A stretch of DNA of 44,793 bases, taken from the IMG/VR virus record IMGVR_UViG_3300037845_000028, positions 1 to 44,793 of that record. The stretch is one strand, 5' to 3'. The stretch comes from a virus. Below, one piece after another: positions 1 through 8,810 of this stretch. Every line of letters begins with the position of its first letter. The first letter of the stretch is position 1. The translations under genes and the position numbers were made by a program. The notes below the pieces were generated by a model that was not told the DNA's origin, did no database searches, and saw nothing but the letters and a program-made list of their open reading frames with translations.

Positions 1-127
1 TCCTAAAGAATGAGGGCGGTTTTGTTGATAACCCTCATGATTCAGGCGGCCCGACCAATATGGGTATATCCCTCAAGTTTTATCGAACTGTTATTGATCC
101 AACGGCAACCGCAGAAGACATCAAAGC
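1..127. repeat. 127-bp exact direct terminal repeat, left copy
   Basis: These bases are identical to 44667-44793. Both copies lie inside the same endolysin reading frame, which is complete only when the ends are joined. A 127-base overlap equals a common largest assembly k-mer, so this is best read as the closure of a circular (circularly permuted or excised) molecule and not as a biological terminal repeat. Confidence 0.95.
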
Positions 128-467
128 TTTAACTCCGCAAACTGTCTCAATCATTTATAAAACTCATTGGTGGGATAGATTCAAGTATGAACGGATCCTC
201 GATCAATCCATAGCAACTAAATTGCTTGATATGAGTATCAATATGGGGCCAGTGCCTGCCCATATAGCGCTACAGCGCGCCGTGCTCGCTGCAAATGGCT
301 TTGCGCTGATTCAAGACGGTGTGCTAGGTGATCAATCCATTACTCAAATCAATGTAGCTAATCCTGCTTCATTGCTTGCGTCTTTTAAATCAGAGTTAGC
401 TGGTCATTATCGAATGATCGGCAGCAGTTTTTTTATTAACAATTGGTTAAGTCGAGCGTACCAATGA
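3..467 (+). CDS. Endolysin (GH108 family muramidase), 3' part of gene split by the contig ends
   Basis: This is the continuation of the gene that starts at 44636; joined, it encodes 165 residues, the usual size for GH108 phage endolysins. The family cleaves peptidoglycan after holin release. The joined protein has the family N-terminal signature: the catalytic Glu (E15 in a KNEGG context), the D-x-GG-PTN-x-G loop at residues 24-32, then a helical C-terminal half with an NNW motif near the end that resembles the PG_binding_3 domain. No signal peptide is visible, so it depends on the holin. The stop overlaps the holin start by four bases (ATGA). Confidence 0.9.
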   Translation, partial: LKNEGGFVDNPHDSGGPTNMGISLKFYRTVIDPTATAEDIKALTPQTVSIIYKTHWWDRFKYERILDQSIATKLLDMSINMGPVPAHIALQRAVLAANGFALIQDGVLGDQSITQINVANPASLLASFKSELAGHYRMIGSSFFINNWLSRAYQ

Positions 468-961
468 GCATGCCAGACCTAATCAAAATCGTTAGTGGAT
501 TCGCGCCGGTACTGGGTAGTCTATTAGGTGGGCCAATAGGTGGCGGTGTAGGCGCTTTGATTGCATCACTATTTGGCGGATCTAAAGACGATCCCGCAGA
601 TCTAGTCAGACGCATACAAGCAGATCCTGATGCCGCAGTGAAGCTTAAAAAACTCGAATATGATCATCTTGAAGAACTGAAAAACATACAGGCAGACAGA
701 GAAAAAACCCAAGCTGATGATCGTAAAGATGCGCGAGCTAGAGAGCTTGAGTTAGCAAAAATGGGTATGCAAGACAAAATGCCGCACATTATCGCATTTA
801 TGATTATTGGCGCAGTCATCGGCGTTGTGATGGCCCAACTAATTCCTGGTGTTAATACATCAAATTCCGCGTTGCTTGGGCAAATCAGCGGAATGCTTAC
901 GAGAGAAATTATTCAAATTTGCGCGTACTACTTCGGTGGTGATTCGCAGGGAGATAAATAA
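464..961 (+). CDS. 3TM-type phage holin
   Basis: The 165-residue protein starts at the ATG overlapping the endolysin stop; an upstream in-frame start at 443 lies inside the endolysin gene and is less likely. A glycine-rich hydrophobic segment occupies about residues 12-38. A charged helical linker follows, with a DPADLVRRIQADPDAA stretch typical of GTA/3TM holins (PF11351). A second hydrophobic helix lies near residues 108-128 and a weaker third near the C-terminus. Holins form inner-membrane lesions that release or activate the endolysin. Its position directly after the endolysin supports the call. Confidence 0.8.
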   Translation: MSMPDLIKIVSGFAPVLGSLLGGPIGGGVGALIASLFGGSKDDPADLVRRIQADPDAAVKLKKLEYDHLEELKNIQADREKTQADDRKDARARELELAKMGMQDKMPHIIAFMIIGAVIGVVMAQLIPGVNTSNSALLGQISGMLTREIIQICAYYFGGDSQGDK

Positions 962-963
962 TC

Positions 964-1350
964 ATGCAAAAATCACGATATCAAATTGCAATCATAGATG
1001 AGATCAATCTTGCGAATACTGCTGTGACATTCGCAGCGGGCGCTACAACATCATCAGTATTTCCTTGCGCGGGAGTTATGCCGTCGAGCCTATTTATTCC
1101 ATCGGGTTGGACGACTGGTAATGTATCGTTTCAAGTTTGCAAAACGGTAAATGGTACGTTTTTACCTTTAGCGTATTTCGACGGCACTGCTTATTCGATA
1201 AGCAGCGTTGCGGCGAGCCAATGTATTCCTCTAATCCCCGCGCTATTTCATTCGCAATTGTATTTGCAACTTGTTTGCAGCGTTGCTCAGGTTAGCGCGG
1301 TTACAGTTGATATGGGTCTTGTGCCGCTTTATCAAGGTTTGCATTCATAG
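964..1350 (+). CDS. Unknown beta-rich late protein
   Basis: A 128-residue protein, starting two bases after the holin gene ends. It is rich in Ser, Thr, Ala, Val and aromatic residues with no charged runs, typical of small virion or fibre-associated beta proteins. It contains four cysteines and no signal peptide or clear membrane helix. It lies between lysis genes and a tail fibre and shares their transcript. I do not recognise a family; a structural accessory of the tail fibre is the likeliest role but is inference from context. Confidence 0.6.
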   Translation: MQKSRYQIAIIDEINLANTAVTFAAGATTSSVFPCAGVMPSSLFIPSGWTTGNVSFQVCKTVNGTFLPLAYFDGTAYSISSVAASQCIPLIPALFHSQLYLQLVCSVAQVSAVTVDMGLVPLYQGLHS

Positions 1351-1362
1351 CGAGGTAAAACT

Positions 1363-1515
1363 ATGTCAAATGCAGCTATTGATTTGTTATTACTTTTTGA
1401 AATAGACGCAGGAAATATTCCGCCGCCAACAGCATCGGATTTTTTATTATTAAATCGCGATAATTTTACATTGCTTAGCGGCGAGCAATTTAATTTACTC
1501 GGAGGGGAGCTATAA
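1363..1515 (+). CDS. Small protein (50 aa) translationally coupled to the tail fibre
   Basis: The ATG at 1363 follows a GAGGT ribosome binding site, and the TAA stop shares a base with the next ATG (TAATG), implying coupling to the tail-fibre gene. The product is acidic with a leucine-rich pattern that repeats twice (DFLLLNRDNF, then EQFNLLGGEL), like phage proteins whose only recognisable part is repeated L-L-N/G turns. Function unknown; a linker, chaperone or adaptor for the fibre is possible. Confidence 0.6.
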   Translation: MSNAAIDLLLLFEIDAGNIPPPTASDFLLLNRDNFTLLSGEQFNLLGGEL

Positions 1516-3623
1516 TGGGTCTAGGGCGCAATTTAAATCAAGTCTATACAGCAAATCCGAGTACAACTCTTAATGCAAATGATCTGCTTTATACAGCTAA
1601 ATCACCATTTGGCCCTACAAATGACAGTGGCATTAAATATTCTGATCTATTAGCTCAACTAGAAGCAGGGATCACTAATTTAAGCGGTATAACTGGTGCC
1701 ATAACCTCTCCCGCGCAAATTACTATGGCAAATAATGGTGTAATCCAAGGAGATAAAACCACTGGTCATCTTTATTCTTTGCAAGTTTATAATAATACAT
1801 CCGCTCTGTATCAAAATGTTTTAACAGTGACTAATGGCGCAAGCCCAACAGCTGCAGCGTCTTTTACGTCGTTAAGCATGAATAGCAATCGGATTAACAA
1901 TGTTCAAGATCCCGCGAGCGCCCAAGATGCAATGACGCTAAATTATTTTAATAACACCACATTATTTCCAAATGGCATAGTGAACGTTACGGGTACAGCA
2001 CAAACAATTGTGCCCGGGACAATTTATTATGCAAATAACTCGTCACAAGTAGTATTTACATTGCCGGCAACTTTTACAACGGCTCAAAATCAATGTTTTG
2101 GAATAATTGGACGTGGTTCAGGTGGTTGGAAAATTATATGCAATACTGGCCAGCAAATGACAATAGGTGAAAGATCTTGCACAGTCAGCACAGGTTATTT
2201 TCAATCTAACCAACAAAATAATTCTATTATTTTTTATCCTTCCGCTGCTAATACTTCTTATCAAGCACTTGCAGTCATAGGTAATATTTCAAATGATTTA
2301 TCGCAAATTGCGAATGCGATTGATGTAACTTTTACAGCAAATCAACTTTTGTATTCTCCGAGTGCTGGTAATTTATCAGGTCTTACAACTGTTGCTAGTG
2401 CTCAATTAGTCACAAATGCAACTGGCGTGCCTGCAATGACTTCGTCAATGACGAATGGTCAAATAGTCATAGGCTCAACAGGTGGAACGCCAGGACCAGC
2501 TACAATTACGGCTGGAACAAATATCACAGTAACTAATGGCGCAAATAGTGTTACTATTGCATGTTCTGGTTCTGCTGCTTCAGCAGCTCCAAGTCCTAAT
2601 GCAATTATCGGCGGAAATTTTGATACTAATCCGTGGCAATTAGGAGTAACTTTTAACTCGACTGCAAATAACACAATAACAGCGGATGGTTTTAAGTGGT
2701 TTCAAGTCGGAACGGGTGTATTAAATATAACAAAAACTGCTGATGCTCCAGCAACCACTACAAATATTCCTTATAACGTATTAAATTCCCTTGGAACTAC
2801 AGTTACAACAGCAGATACCTCAATTACCGCAACTAAAATTTATCGAATTACTTATGGTGTGGAAGGTAATACGTGGGCAAGATTATATGGCGGAGCAATG
2901 ACTTTAAGTTTTTGGGTCAAAGCAACTGTTACAGGCACATATTGTATTTCAATTGCAAATAATGGCGGATCACGAATTTATATAGCTGAATATTCTATTC
3001 CCGTTGCAGGTACTTGGACTAATATTGTTATCAATATTCCAGCAGATAACACTGGATCATGGAATTTAGGTACTGGACAGCTTGGCGCATTAATTACATT
3101 TACGCTTGCAGGTGGCAGTAACTTTCAAGGATCGACGGGTTGGAACACAACGGGCGGTTATCAATATTGCACCTCGAACCAAGTAAATGCGATGGGTACG
3201 AATAGTAATACTTTTAGATTAGCATTGGTTTATTTGCAGCCTGGCACAGTTTCAAGTCCAGTTTATCCTATTGAAGATCCTCAGCATGTTTTAACAAGAG
3301 CTCAGCGTTTTTATGAAACTAGCGTTGATTTTATTGGAGGAAATTATTTTCCAACAAGCAACTCGAATGGCGGTGTTAGTGTGAATGGGCCATCTTTTAG
3401 CGGTGCTTGGATAGTGTATATTCCATTTAAGGTAGTAAAAGCTGTTGATCCGACTGTATCAGTTTGTGATCAAACTCCAACAGTAGGTGATGTATATGTA
3501 GGCACAAATGGAAAAACCGCATCGACAAGTAGTATCGGGATGAGTGGTTTTAATGCTGGAGGTACAGCAACAAGCGCTAGTGGATTATATTTTCAATGGC
3601 AAGCAAATTCTTATCTATTTTGA
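1515..3623 (+). CDS. Tail fibre / receptor-binding protein
   Basis: A 702-residue protein. The N-terminal ~60 residues read like a virion-attachment segment. Residues ~60-350 are low-charge Thr/Asn/Gly-rich beta sequence typical of fibre shafts. From about residue 360 it carries a carbohydrate-binding-like jelly-roll module common in phage fibres: a GGNFDTNPWQ entry, then ADGFKWFQ, TLSFWVKATVTGTYC, and TSNQVNAM before an RLALVYLQPG strand, ending near LTRAQRFYETS. It should bind the cell-surface receptor. It lies far from the other tail genes but is adjacent to them by late transcription through the lysis genes. A second fibre is encoded at 24664-26124. Confidence 0.85.
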   Translation: MGLGRNLNQVYTANPSTTLNANDLLYTAKSPFGPTNDSGIKYSDLLAQLEAGITNLSGITGAITSPAQITMANNGVIQGDKTTGHLYSLQVYNNTSALYQNVLTVTNGASPTAAASFTSLSMNSNRINNVQDPASAQDAMTLNYFNNTTLFPNGIVNVTGTAQTIVPGTIYYANNSSQVVFTLPATFTTAQNQCFGIIGRGSGGWKIICNTGQQMTIGERSCTVSTGYFQSNQQNNSIIFYPSAANTSYQALAVIGNISNDLSQIANAIDVTFTANQLLYSPSAGNLSGLTTVASAQLVTNATGVPAMTSSMTNGQIVIGSTGGTPGPATITAGTNITVTNGANSVTIACSGSAASAAPSPNAIIGGNFDTNPWQLGVTFNSTANNTITADGFKWFQVGTGVLNITKTADAPATTTNIPYNVLNSLGTTVTTADTSITATKIYRITYGVEGNTWARLYGGAMTLSFWVKATVTGTYCISIANNGGSRIYIAEYSIPVAGTWTNIVINIPADNTGSWNLGTGQLGALITFTLAGGSNFQGSTGWNTTGGYQYCTSNQVNAMGTNSNTFRLALVYLQPGTVSSPVYPIEDPQHVLTRAQRFYETSVDFIGGNYFPTSNSNGGVSVNGPSFSGAWIVYIPFKVVKAVDPTVSVCDQTPTVGDVYVGTNGKTASTSSIGMSGFNAGGTATSASGLYFQWQANSYLF

Positions 3624-3631
3624 GGTAGGTT

Positions 3632-3811
3632 ATGGCAACTTTATATCAAAAAAATATGAATATATTAAATCCAGGCGTAATAGATAATGTTTTTGATACA
3701 GTGAATAAATGTTTTATTCCGATAGATGGAAGGAGTCCTTTTTATCAAAACGTATTAGCTTATTTAAAAGAGAATAATTTAACGATCGACCAATTGGATG
3801 TTTATGCATAA
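3632..3811 (+). CDS. Small hypothetical protein (59 aa)
   Basis: The ATG at 3632 has a GAGGT site just upstream, eight bases after the tail-fibre stop. The product has no charged clusters or membrane segment and ends with a short helix-like stretch (YLKENNLTIDQLDVYA). It overlaps the beginning of the small terminase gene in another frame by 14 bases. No family recognised. The good ribosome binding site and tight packing support it being real. Confidence 0.55.
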   Translation: MATLYQKNMNILNPGVIDNVFDTVNKCFIPIDGRSPFYQNVLAYLKENNLTIDQLDVYA

Positions 3812-4334
3812 AGAAACAAAAATGGGAAGACCTACAAAATATACACCCGAACTTGCGGAGGAAATTGCTGATGCTTTAGCTTGCTCAAGTCAGGGTCTTA
3901 GAACGCTTTGTTCTGAAAATCCACACTGGCCAGACAGAAGAAATATTTATCGATGGCTAAAAAGACACGATGAATTCAGAAAACTATATACACAAGCTAA
4001 AATAACGCAAATAGATTCGTTAGTCGATGACATTTTGGAAATTGCTAATAACTCTGAAAATGACACTTACTATGATGAAGAAGGTAACGCAAAATGCAAT
4101 GTTGAATGGGTTAATCGTTGCAGGTTAAGAATAGATGTATACAAGTGGCTAGCTGCTAAGTTGGTACCTCGCATATTTGGAGATGCTGGTCAATTCCCTA
4201 AATCTCCAGAAGATGATCACATTAAGAAAGACGAGTATGATTTTAGTTTATTAGAAAAAGATGAAGTTGAAGTTGTAGAAAAACTTCTAAGAAAAGCCAG
4301 TGTTAAAAAACCTTCCGAATCTGGATCAAATTGA
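3798..4334 (+). CDS. terS: Terminase small subunit (Sf6 gp1-like)
   Basis: A 178-residue protein that should recognise the packaging site and recruit the large terminase. After a short leader it reads GRPTKYTPELAEEIADAL, then a helix-turn-helix region ending in RRNIYRWLKRHDEFRKLYTQA and a DSLVDDILEIANNS helix. This order matches Sf6-type small terminases, including the following RLRIDVYKWLAAKLVPRIFGD segment. The start is uncertain: ATG codons at 3798, 3804 and 3822 are all possible and none has a strong ribosome binding site; 3822 begins exactly at the conserved MGRPTKY. Sf6-type small terminases go with headful packaging, which fits the circular assembly. Confidence 0.85.
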   Translation: MFMHKETKMGRPTKYTPELAEEIADALACSSQGLRTLCSENPHWPDRRNIYRWLKRHDEFRKLYTQAKITQIDSLVDDILEIANNSENDTYYDEEGNAKCNVEWVNRCRLRIDVYKWLAAKLVPRIFGDAGQFPKSPEDDHIKKDEYDFSLLEKDEVEVVEKLLRKASVKKPSESGSN

Positions 4335-5754
4335 AAAATACAAAGCTGAGAAATCTTTGTCTGAATTCATTAAACAGGCATGGAACGTTGTTGAGCCAGC
4401 AACCTATGTTCATGGTTGGCACATAGATGCTATTTGTCAGCATCTTGAGGCTGTTTCGAATGGAACTATTAGAAATATTGTTATCAATATCCCTCCTCGC
4501 CATGCAAAAAGCTTGATAGTTTGTGTTTTTTGGTTTGTATGGGAGTGGATAAATAGACCCTATAAAAAATTTGTATTTACATCGTATTCCCGCGAATTCA
4601 GCTTTAGAGATAGCCTAAAATGTAGAAGATTAATCGAATCACCTTGGTTTCAATCAAAATGGGGTAATATATTCAAGATTACAAAAGATCAAAATACAAA
4701 GGGGAGGTTTGAGAACGATAAAGGCGGTTTTCGATTTGCTACATCAGTAGATGCAGGCGCAACAGGTGAGGGCGGAGATTATATCATTGTTGACGACGCG
4801 CACTCCACTAAGGAAGCAGAAAGCGATGCTGTGCGTCAAGGTACCATTATATGGTGGGATGAAACAATGGGATCTCGCGATAATGACCCCAAAAAAACCG
4901 CGAGAATAGCAATAGGACAAAGACAGCATTATATGGATTTATACGGACATTTATTGAAAAAGAAAAATCAAGTACACCTTTGTTTGCCTGCTGAATATGA
5001 GGGGAATAAAAATAGAACCATTATTGGTTTTGAAGATCCACGGACGTATGAAGGGGAATTATTATGGCCTGCCCGAATAGGCCCTGATGAGATAAACGAT
5101 ATAAAAGAGAGAATGGGAAGTTATGCTTATACAGGTCAATATCAACAAAGACCATCCCAAAGAGAAGGCGCAATCATCAAAATAGACTGGCTTTCTAATC
5201 GCTTTAGCATTCCTAGAGATGCGTTCGGCAAGGTAAGGTTTAATGACTTTAGAGAGCGTTATCAGTCATGGGATACTGCCTTCAAGGAAGGCGAAGAGAA
5301 TGATTATAGCGTTTGCACTTCATGGGGATTAAAAGACGATGGTTTCTATTTGCTGCATCGTTTCAAGATGCGATGTGATTTTCCGACTTTGGAGCAGCGC
5401 GCAATGGAGTTAGCGGCGGCTTTTGTTCCTAATCAGATCTTGATTGAAGATAAAGCCAGTGGCCAATCTTTAGTGCAAGCATTAAAAAGACGAACGCGAT
5501 TACCCGTTAAAGCTGTAAAGATAGACAGGGACAAGGTAGCGCGCCTTAATGCGGTGTCGGGATATATTGAAGCTAAGCGTTTATGGTTGCCGCAGAATGA
5601 AGAATGGGTGAGTGATTATATTGACGAATTAACGACTTTTCCGGCGTGCGCACATGACGACTCTGTGGATTCAACAACCCAATTCCTGCTTGAAATAGCA
5701 CTCCGAAGAGAAGCCTCATTAAACCTTATCCAAGGCTCATTGGTTGGCAGGTAA
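4300..5754 (+). CDS. terL: Terminase large subunit (ATPase-nuclease)
   Basis: A 484-residue packaging motor beginning at GTG 4300, overlapping terS by 35 bases. The ATPase domain shows Walker A PPRHAKS (65-71) and Walker B YIIVDDAHS with D165/D166. The C-terminal RNase-H-fold nuclease shows its acidic residues in SWDTAFKEGEENDYSV (D325), LIEDKASGQ (E383/D384) and FPACAHDDSVDS (D453/D454). The length is normal. It docks on the portal, pumps DNA into the prohead and cuts it. Its stop codon TAA (5752-5754) overlaps a putative late-promoter repeat. Confidence 0.95.
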   Translation: MLKNLPNLDQIEKYKAEKSLSEFIKQAWNVVEPATYVHGWHIDAICQHLEAVSNGTIRNIVINIPPRHAKSLIVCVFWFVWEWINRPYKKFVFTSYSREFSFRDSLKCRRLIESPWFQSKWGNIFKITKDQNTKGRFENDKGGFRFATSVDAGATGEGGDYIIVDDAHSTKEAESDAVRQGTIIWWDETMGSRDNDPKKTARIAIGQRQHYMDLYGHLLKKKNQVHLCLPAEYEGNKNRTIIGFEDPRTYEGELLWPARIGPDEINDIKERMGSYAYTGQYQQRPSQREGAIIKIDWLSNRFSIPRDAFGKVRFNDFRERYQSWDTAFKEGEENDYSVCTSWGLKDDGFYLLHRFKMRCDFPTLEQRAMELAAAFVPNQILIEDKASGQSLVQALKRRTRLPVKAVKIDRDKVARLNAVSGYIEAKRLWLPQNEEWVSDYIDELTTFPACAHDDSVDSTTQFLLEIALRREASLNLIQGSLVGR

Positions 5755-5812
5755 AGTGGTATTTGTAAGACAAATAAACCCTGTTTTTAATATTAAAGTG
5801 GTATTTATAATC
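5751..5812 (+). promoter_or_regulatory. Putative late promoter: two AAAGTGGTATT elements 42 bp apart
   Basis: TTAAAGTGG followed four bases later by a perfect TATAAT lies at 5793-5811. A near copy (TAAAGTGGTATTTGTAAG) starts at 5752. The 20-base element at 5793-5812 matches 17 of 20 bases at 44472-44491, upstream of the lysis genes. There is no good -35 box, so an activator binding the AAAGTGG part is plausible. The region between 5755 and 5917 holds no gene. A second TATAAT lies at 5875-5880, closer to the next gene. Confidence 0.5.
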
Positions 5813-5917
5813 AAAAAAATTATCATTTTTTAATATCAAATCCCATAAAACCTATAAAATCGCAAAAATTCATGTATAATAATTGACAACCATTTCTCTT
5901 TGCAAAGGACTACTCAA

Positions 5918-6583
5918 ATGACAAATAACGTTGTTAATGTTTGGAAACAATCCGTATATCAAGTTCCCGCCTGTACTAATCCGATTTATCTAAATACCAC
6001 TGACAATTTAGCCACCGTTTTATCAGCTGGCTACTTAGCTCCTCAGATTGCCGCTGGTCTTGTTATTAATGCTAATGATCTTATTTTTATTAGCTATAAT
6101 GGCGGCGCAGGTATGTTCATACCTTCCAATGCTTCATCCGCTGGCTCTGTTATATTGTCTAGTGTTGGTACGCAAGTCGCTCAAGTTAACTTAACTGCTG
6201 CACAGTTCAACGGCATGTATGCTGCTCCGGTATTGTTAGTTGCAGCGCCAGGTGCAGGATATATGAATATCCTAGAAAGTATGCTTTTAGATATGACATA
6301 TGGATCAGCAGCATTCGCGTCAGGCGGCCCAGTTGCCGCACAATATGATAGTACGGCTCATGGGGCCGGTGTACTTGCTTCAAATGCTGAGCAAGCAGCC
6401 GATTTCTTTCAAACCGCAAATACAGTATTTCCATTCATTCAAGCTTCTGGAAATGGCAGTTTTTTACTAACAGCTTCTTGTGCAAATAAAGGTATTTATC
6501 TGTCAAATACAACTGGCGCATTTACGACCGGCACTGGTAGCTCTTTCAAAGCGTCAGTGTTTTTCAGAACGGTAGCAGTATAA
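5918..6583 (+). CDS. Probable virion surface protein (head decoration/fibre), unknown
   Basis: A 221-residue protein starting at ATG 5918 after AAAGGA; an in-frame start at 5900 would be less well placed. The sequence begins with NVWKQSVYQVPACTNPIYLNTTDNLATVLSAGYL, a motif-like stretch seen in many phage head/fibre proteins. It continues low in charge and rich in Ala, Ser, Thr and Gly, consistent with an all-beta or trimeric surface protein. It is the first gene after the putative late promoter and lies between terminase and portal, the usual place for head genes. A decoration or head-fibre role is inference. Confidence 0.65.
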   Translation: MTNNVVNVWKQSVYQVPACTNPIYLNTTDNLATVLSAGYLAPQIAAGLVINANDLIFISYNGGAGMFIPSNASSAGSVILSSVGTQVAQVNLTAAQFNGMYAAPVLLVAAPGAGYMNILESMLLDMTYGSAAFASGGPVAAQYDSTAHGAGVLASNAEQAADFFQTANTVFPFIQASGNGSFLLTASCANKGIYLSNTTGAFTTGTGSSFKASVFFRTVAV

Positions 6584-6593
6584 GAGGTTTTTA

Positions 6594-6824
6594 ATGAATA
6601 AAGATGAACTAGAAAAACGCATCCAGTTAATAGATGGGCAAATGGAGAGAGTTAAGCAAGATATTAACAATCTTAACTCTCATCTATTGCTACTGGATGG
6701 CGGCAAACAAGAAGCGCTGCATTGGTTGCATCAATTAGCGATTAAAGAAGCCAATCAGTTAAATGAAAATAAAGAATCTGAGGTGCCACATGCACATGAA
6801 CAGACCGAGCCACAAGCCGCTTAA
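6594..6824 (+). CDS. Small coiled-coil protein
   Basis: A 76-residue protein, with an AAGAGG site before its ATG. Residues ~3-55 form heptad-like helices (QLIDGQMERVKQDINNLNSHLLLL), and the C-terminal tail is acidic and Glu-rich. It is in the head gene cluster, 10 bases after the preceding gene. No family recognised; a minor head component or assembly helper is possible. Confidence 0.6.
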   Translation: MNKDELEKRIQLIDGQMERVKQDINNLNSHLLLLDGGKQEALHWLHQLAIKEANQLNENKESEVPHAHEQTEPQAA

Positions 6825-6981
6825 ATCTAATCCAGCAGGCGAAAACAATCGTGCGCCATCGCACATTGAAAGCCAGCGGGCACGCGGGAACATGGGGGAA
6901 GGTGGGGCGCGAGGAAAAGTCGTTAATCCTCGTGAAATTCCTAATTCTCTCGGTTATGTTGGGCCGAAGATTAAGCGCTAA
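6790..6981 (+). CDS. Small basic hypothetical protein (63 aa)
   Basis: ATG 6790 follows a GAGGTG site and overlaps the end of the previous gene by 35 bases in another frame. The product is rich in Arg, Lys, Gly, Pro and Asn, probably disordered, ending NSLGYVGPKIKR. The base composition is GC-richer than its neighbours. Small Gly/Arg-rich proteins just before the portal are common in phages, but I cannot name it. The overlap and low complexity keep confidence modest. Confidence 0.5.
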   Translation: MHMNRPSHKPLKSNPAGENNRAPSHIESQRARGNMGEGGARGKVVNPREIPNSLGYVGPKIKR

Positions 6982-7058
6982 GAATCCAAGGTTTTTCATA
7001 TGCCTTCCTTCGTTTCCGCAGGTAAACGGGATAAGACCTGCAACAGTTTGGAGGATTT

Positions 7059-7205
7059 ATGCCGCTAGTAAAAGGCAAAGCAGCAAAGACAGCTAAGGGT
7101 ATGTCAAAAAATATTAAAGCAGAGATGAAGGCTGGAAAGCCGCAAAAGCAAGCCGTTGCCATTGCGTACTCTGTTGCTAGGCGATCAGGTAAAAAAGGGA
7201 AATAA
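7059..7205 (+). CDS. DUF6496-like small basic protein (48 aa)
   Basis: ATG 7059 sits six bases after GGAGG. The product is strongly basic with the pattern MSKNIKAEMKAGKPQKQAVAIAYSVAR, which matches the short DUF6496-type proteins found next to phage portals (consensus N-I-x-x-M-x-x-GKPQKQAVAIA). Function unknown; a nucleic-acid-binding head protein would fit the charge. The portal gene starts 11 bases downstream. Confidence 0.7.
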   Translation: MPLVKGKAAKTAKGMSKNIKAEMKAGKPQKQAVAIAYSVARRSGKKGK

Positions 7206-7216
7206 GGCCAAAATAA

Positions 7217-8779
7217 ATGACTCTTAGCTCAGCAACCCATTTTGTATCATCATCGACACCAAATGCAAAAGGGCATACCGACAATTTTATTGCGAGATAT
7301 GCTGAGAGATTTCAACTTTACATTGATAAAGACTGGACTATTCGAGAAACAAAGCTTCATATTTTGCAAATGTTTTTAAATGGCTCCATTTATGACAATC
7401 TGCAATCATTTAATCAGGAGTATCAAGGGGGAAATGGTGCTTACGTCCCGCTTGCTCGTCGCAGACCTTCTACTTTATATAAGCTTTGTGAAATCATAGT
7501 AAATGAAACTGTTGGAATGCTATTCGGTGATGGTCACTTTCCCGAAGTTAAATGCATTGAAGAAGGTCACAAGAAAACAGAAGAGTTCCTGAAGTACATC
7601 ACAAATTCCTGCAAAATAAAAAGAACTATGCTTAATGCTGCTAAAGAAGGCTCGATCGGCAGTGTTTGTATTTTAGTTAAAGTTTTGAATGGAAAATTCT
7701 ATTTTGATGTGCTCAATACTAAACATTTAATGCCGATATTTAATCAAGAGGCTCCAGATCAGCTACTTAAGCTTATTGATCACAAGAAAGTTGACGGCTC
7801 AACATTGATGTCATTCGGCTATGAAATTCCCGAAAAGAATAAAAACAAATATTACTGGCTTGATCGCGAATGGGATGAAAACAATGAAACATACTACAAA
7901 CCATATCTGGTCGAAGAATACGAAACAAATAAAAAAAGAGAAGAAGATAAAGAAAGATCGTCATCACATAATTTCGGTTTTGTTCCCGCCATTTGGATAC
8001 AGAACCTGCCCCATGCGCACCACGTCGATGGATTTTGCACTTTCGAACCAATCATAGATACTCAAACAGAGATTGATTATCTCTTGAGTCAAACTGGGAG
8101 ACTTCTGAAATATAATTCAGATCCGACATTGGTTGTGAAGAACCCCTCGAGTCTTGAAGGTAGTAAGCTCATTAAATCACAGACTATCTTAAATTTGGAT
8201 GAGAAAGGCGACGCTTATTATGCTGAAATGTCGGGATCTTCCGTATCGGCAGTTATCGAGTATGTGAAATTGCTTCGTGAGTATGGCTTAGAATCCATTC
8301 GTGGTAACAGATCAAGCCCTGAAAAACTCAATGCTGCGCAATCAGGTAGAGCATTACAGATGCTTAACAATCCGCTCATTAATCTAGTTGATGAAATGCG
8401 CCTGACTTATGGTGACAGCGGCTTGTTATGTTTGTATTCGATGTGCATTAAGATTTATTTAGCTAACCCTAAAGAGATTGACTGCGGTGGTTTTGAGCCT
8501 GACTCTGATGATTGCTCAGACCACTTGTGTTTGTACTGGCAAGATTGGTATCCAGCAACAGGACAAGACAAATTGCAAGAAGCGCAAGCAGTGCAAATTT
8601 ATCGTGGCGCTGGTGTAATTAGCCAAGAAACTGCAATCAACTTTGTTGCAGAAGAATTTGGAATTGAAGACACAGAAAATGAGTTGTCTTTGATTGACAA
8701 AGAAAAAAATGAAGAACAAAATAGAAACATGAAAATGGCGAGCGTGGATCGTAAGCCTGAAAAATCAAGTGGATCTTGA
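7217..8779 (+). CDS. Portal protein (SPP1 gp6-like)
   Basis: A 520-residue protein that should form the dodecameric ring at the head vertex through which DNA passes. It shows the SPP1-gp6-type layout: an N-terminal wing with RRRPSTLYKLCEIIVNETVGMLFG, a central clip/stem with WIQNLPHAHHVDGFCTFEPIIDTQTEIDYLLSQTGR, and the crown region NRSSPEKLNAAQSGRALQMLNNPLINLVDEM. The C-terminal tail is acidic and lysine-rich. Length and place (before scaffold and capsid) match the family. Confidence 0.88.
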   Translation: MTLSSATHFVSSSTPNAKGHTDNFIARYAERFQLYIDKDWTIRETKLHILQMFLNGSIYDNLQSFNQEYQGGNGAYVPLARRRPSTLYKLCEIIVNETVGMLFGDGHFPEVKCIEEGHKKTEEFLKYITNSCKIKRTMLNAAKEGSIGSVCILVKVLNGKFYFDVLNTKHLMPIFNQEAPDQLLKLIDHKKVDGSTLMSFGYEIPEKNKNKYYWLDREWDENNETYYKPYLVEEYETNKKREEDKERSSSHNFGFVPAIWIQNLPHAHHVDGFCTFEPIIDTQTEIDYLLSQTGRLLKYNSDPTLVVKNPSSLEGSKLIKSQTILNLDEKGDAYYAEMSGSSVSAVIEYVKLLREYGLESIRGNRSSPEKLNAAQSGRALQMLNNPLINLVDEMRLTYGDSGLLCLYSMCIKIYLANPKEIDCGGFEPDSDDCSDHLCLYWQDWYPATGQDKLQEAQAVQIYRGAGVISQETAINFVAEEFGIEDTENELSLIDKEKNEEQNRNMKMASVDRKPEKSSGS

Positions 8780-8810
8780 TATTTTAAGTTTTCATTTTAA
8801 GTGAGGTTTT

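Noticed and set aside
7773-8057. Frames on both strands inside the portal gene
   Set aside because: They overlap a strongly supported portal reading frame and resemble no protein family.
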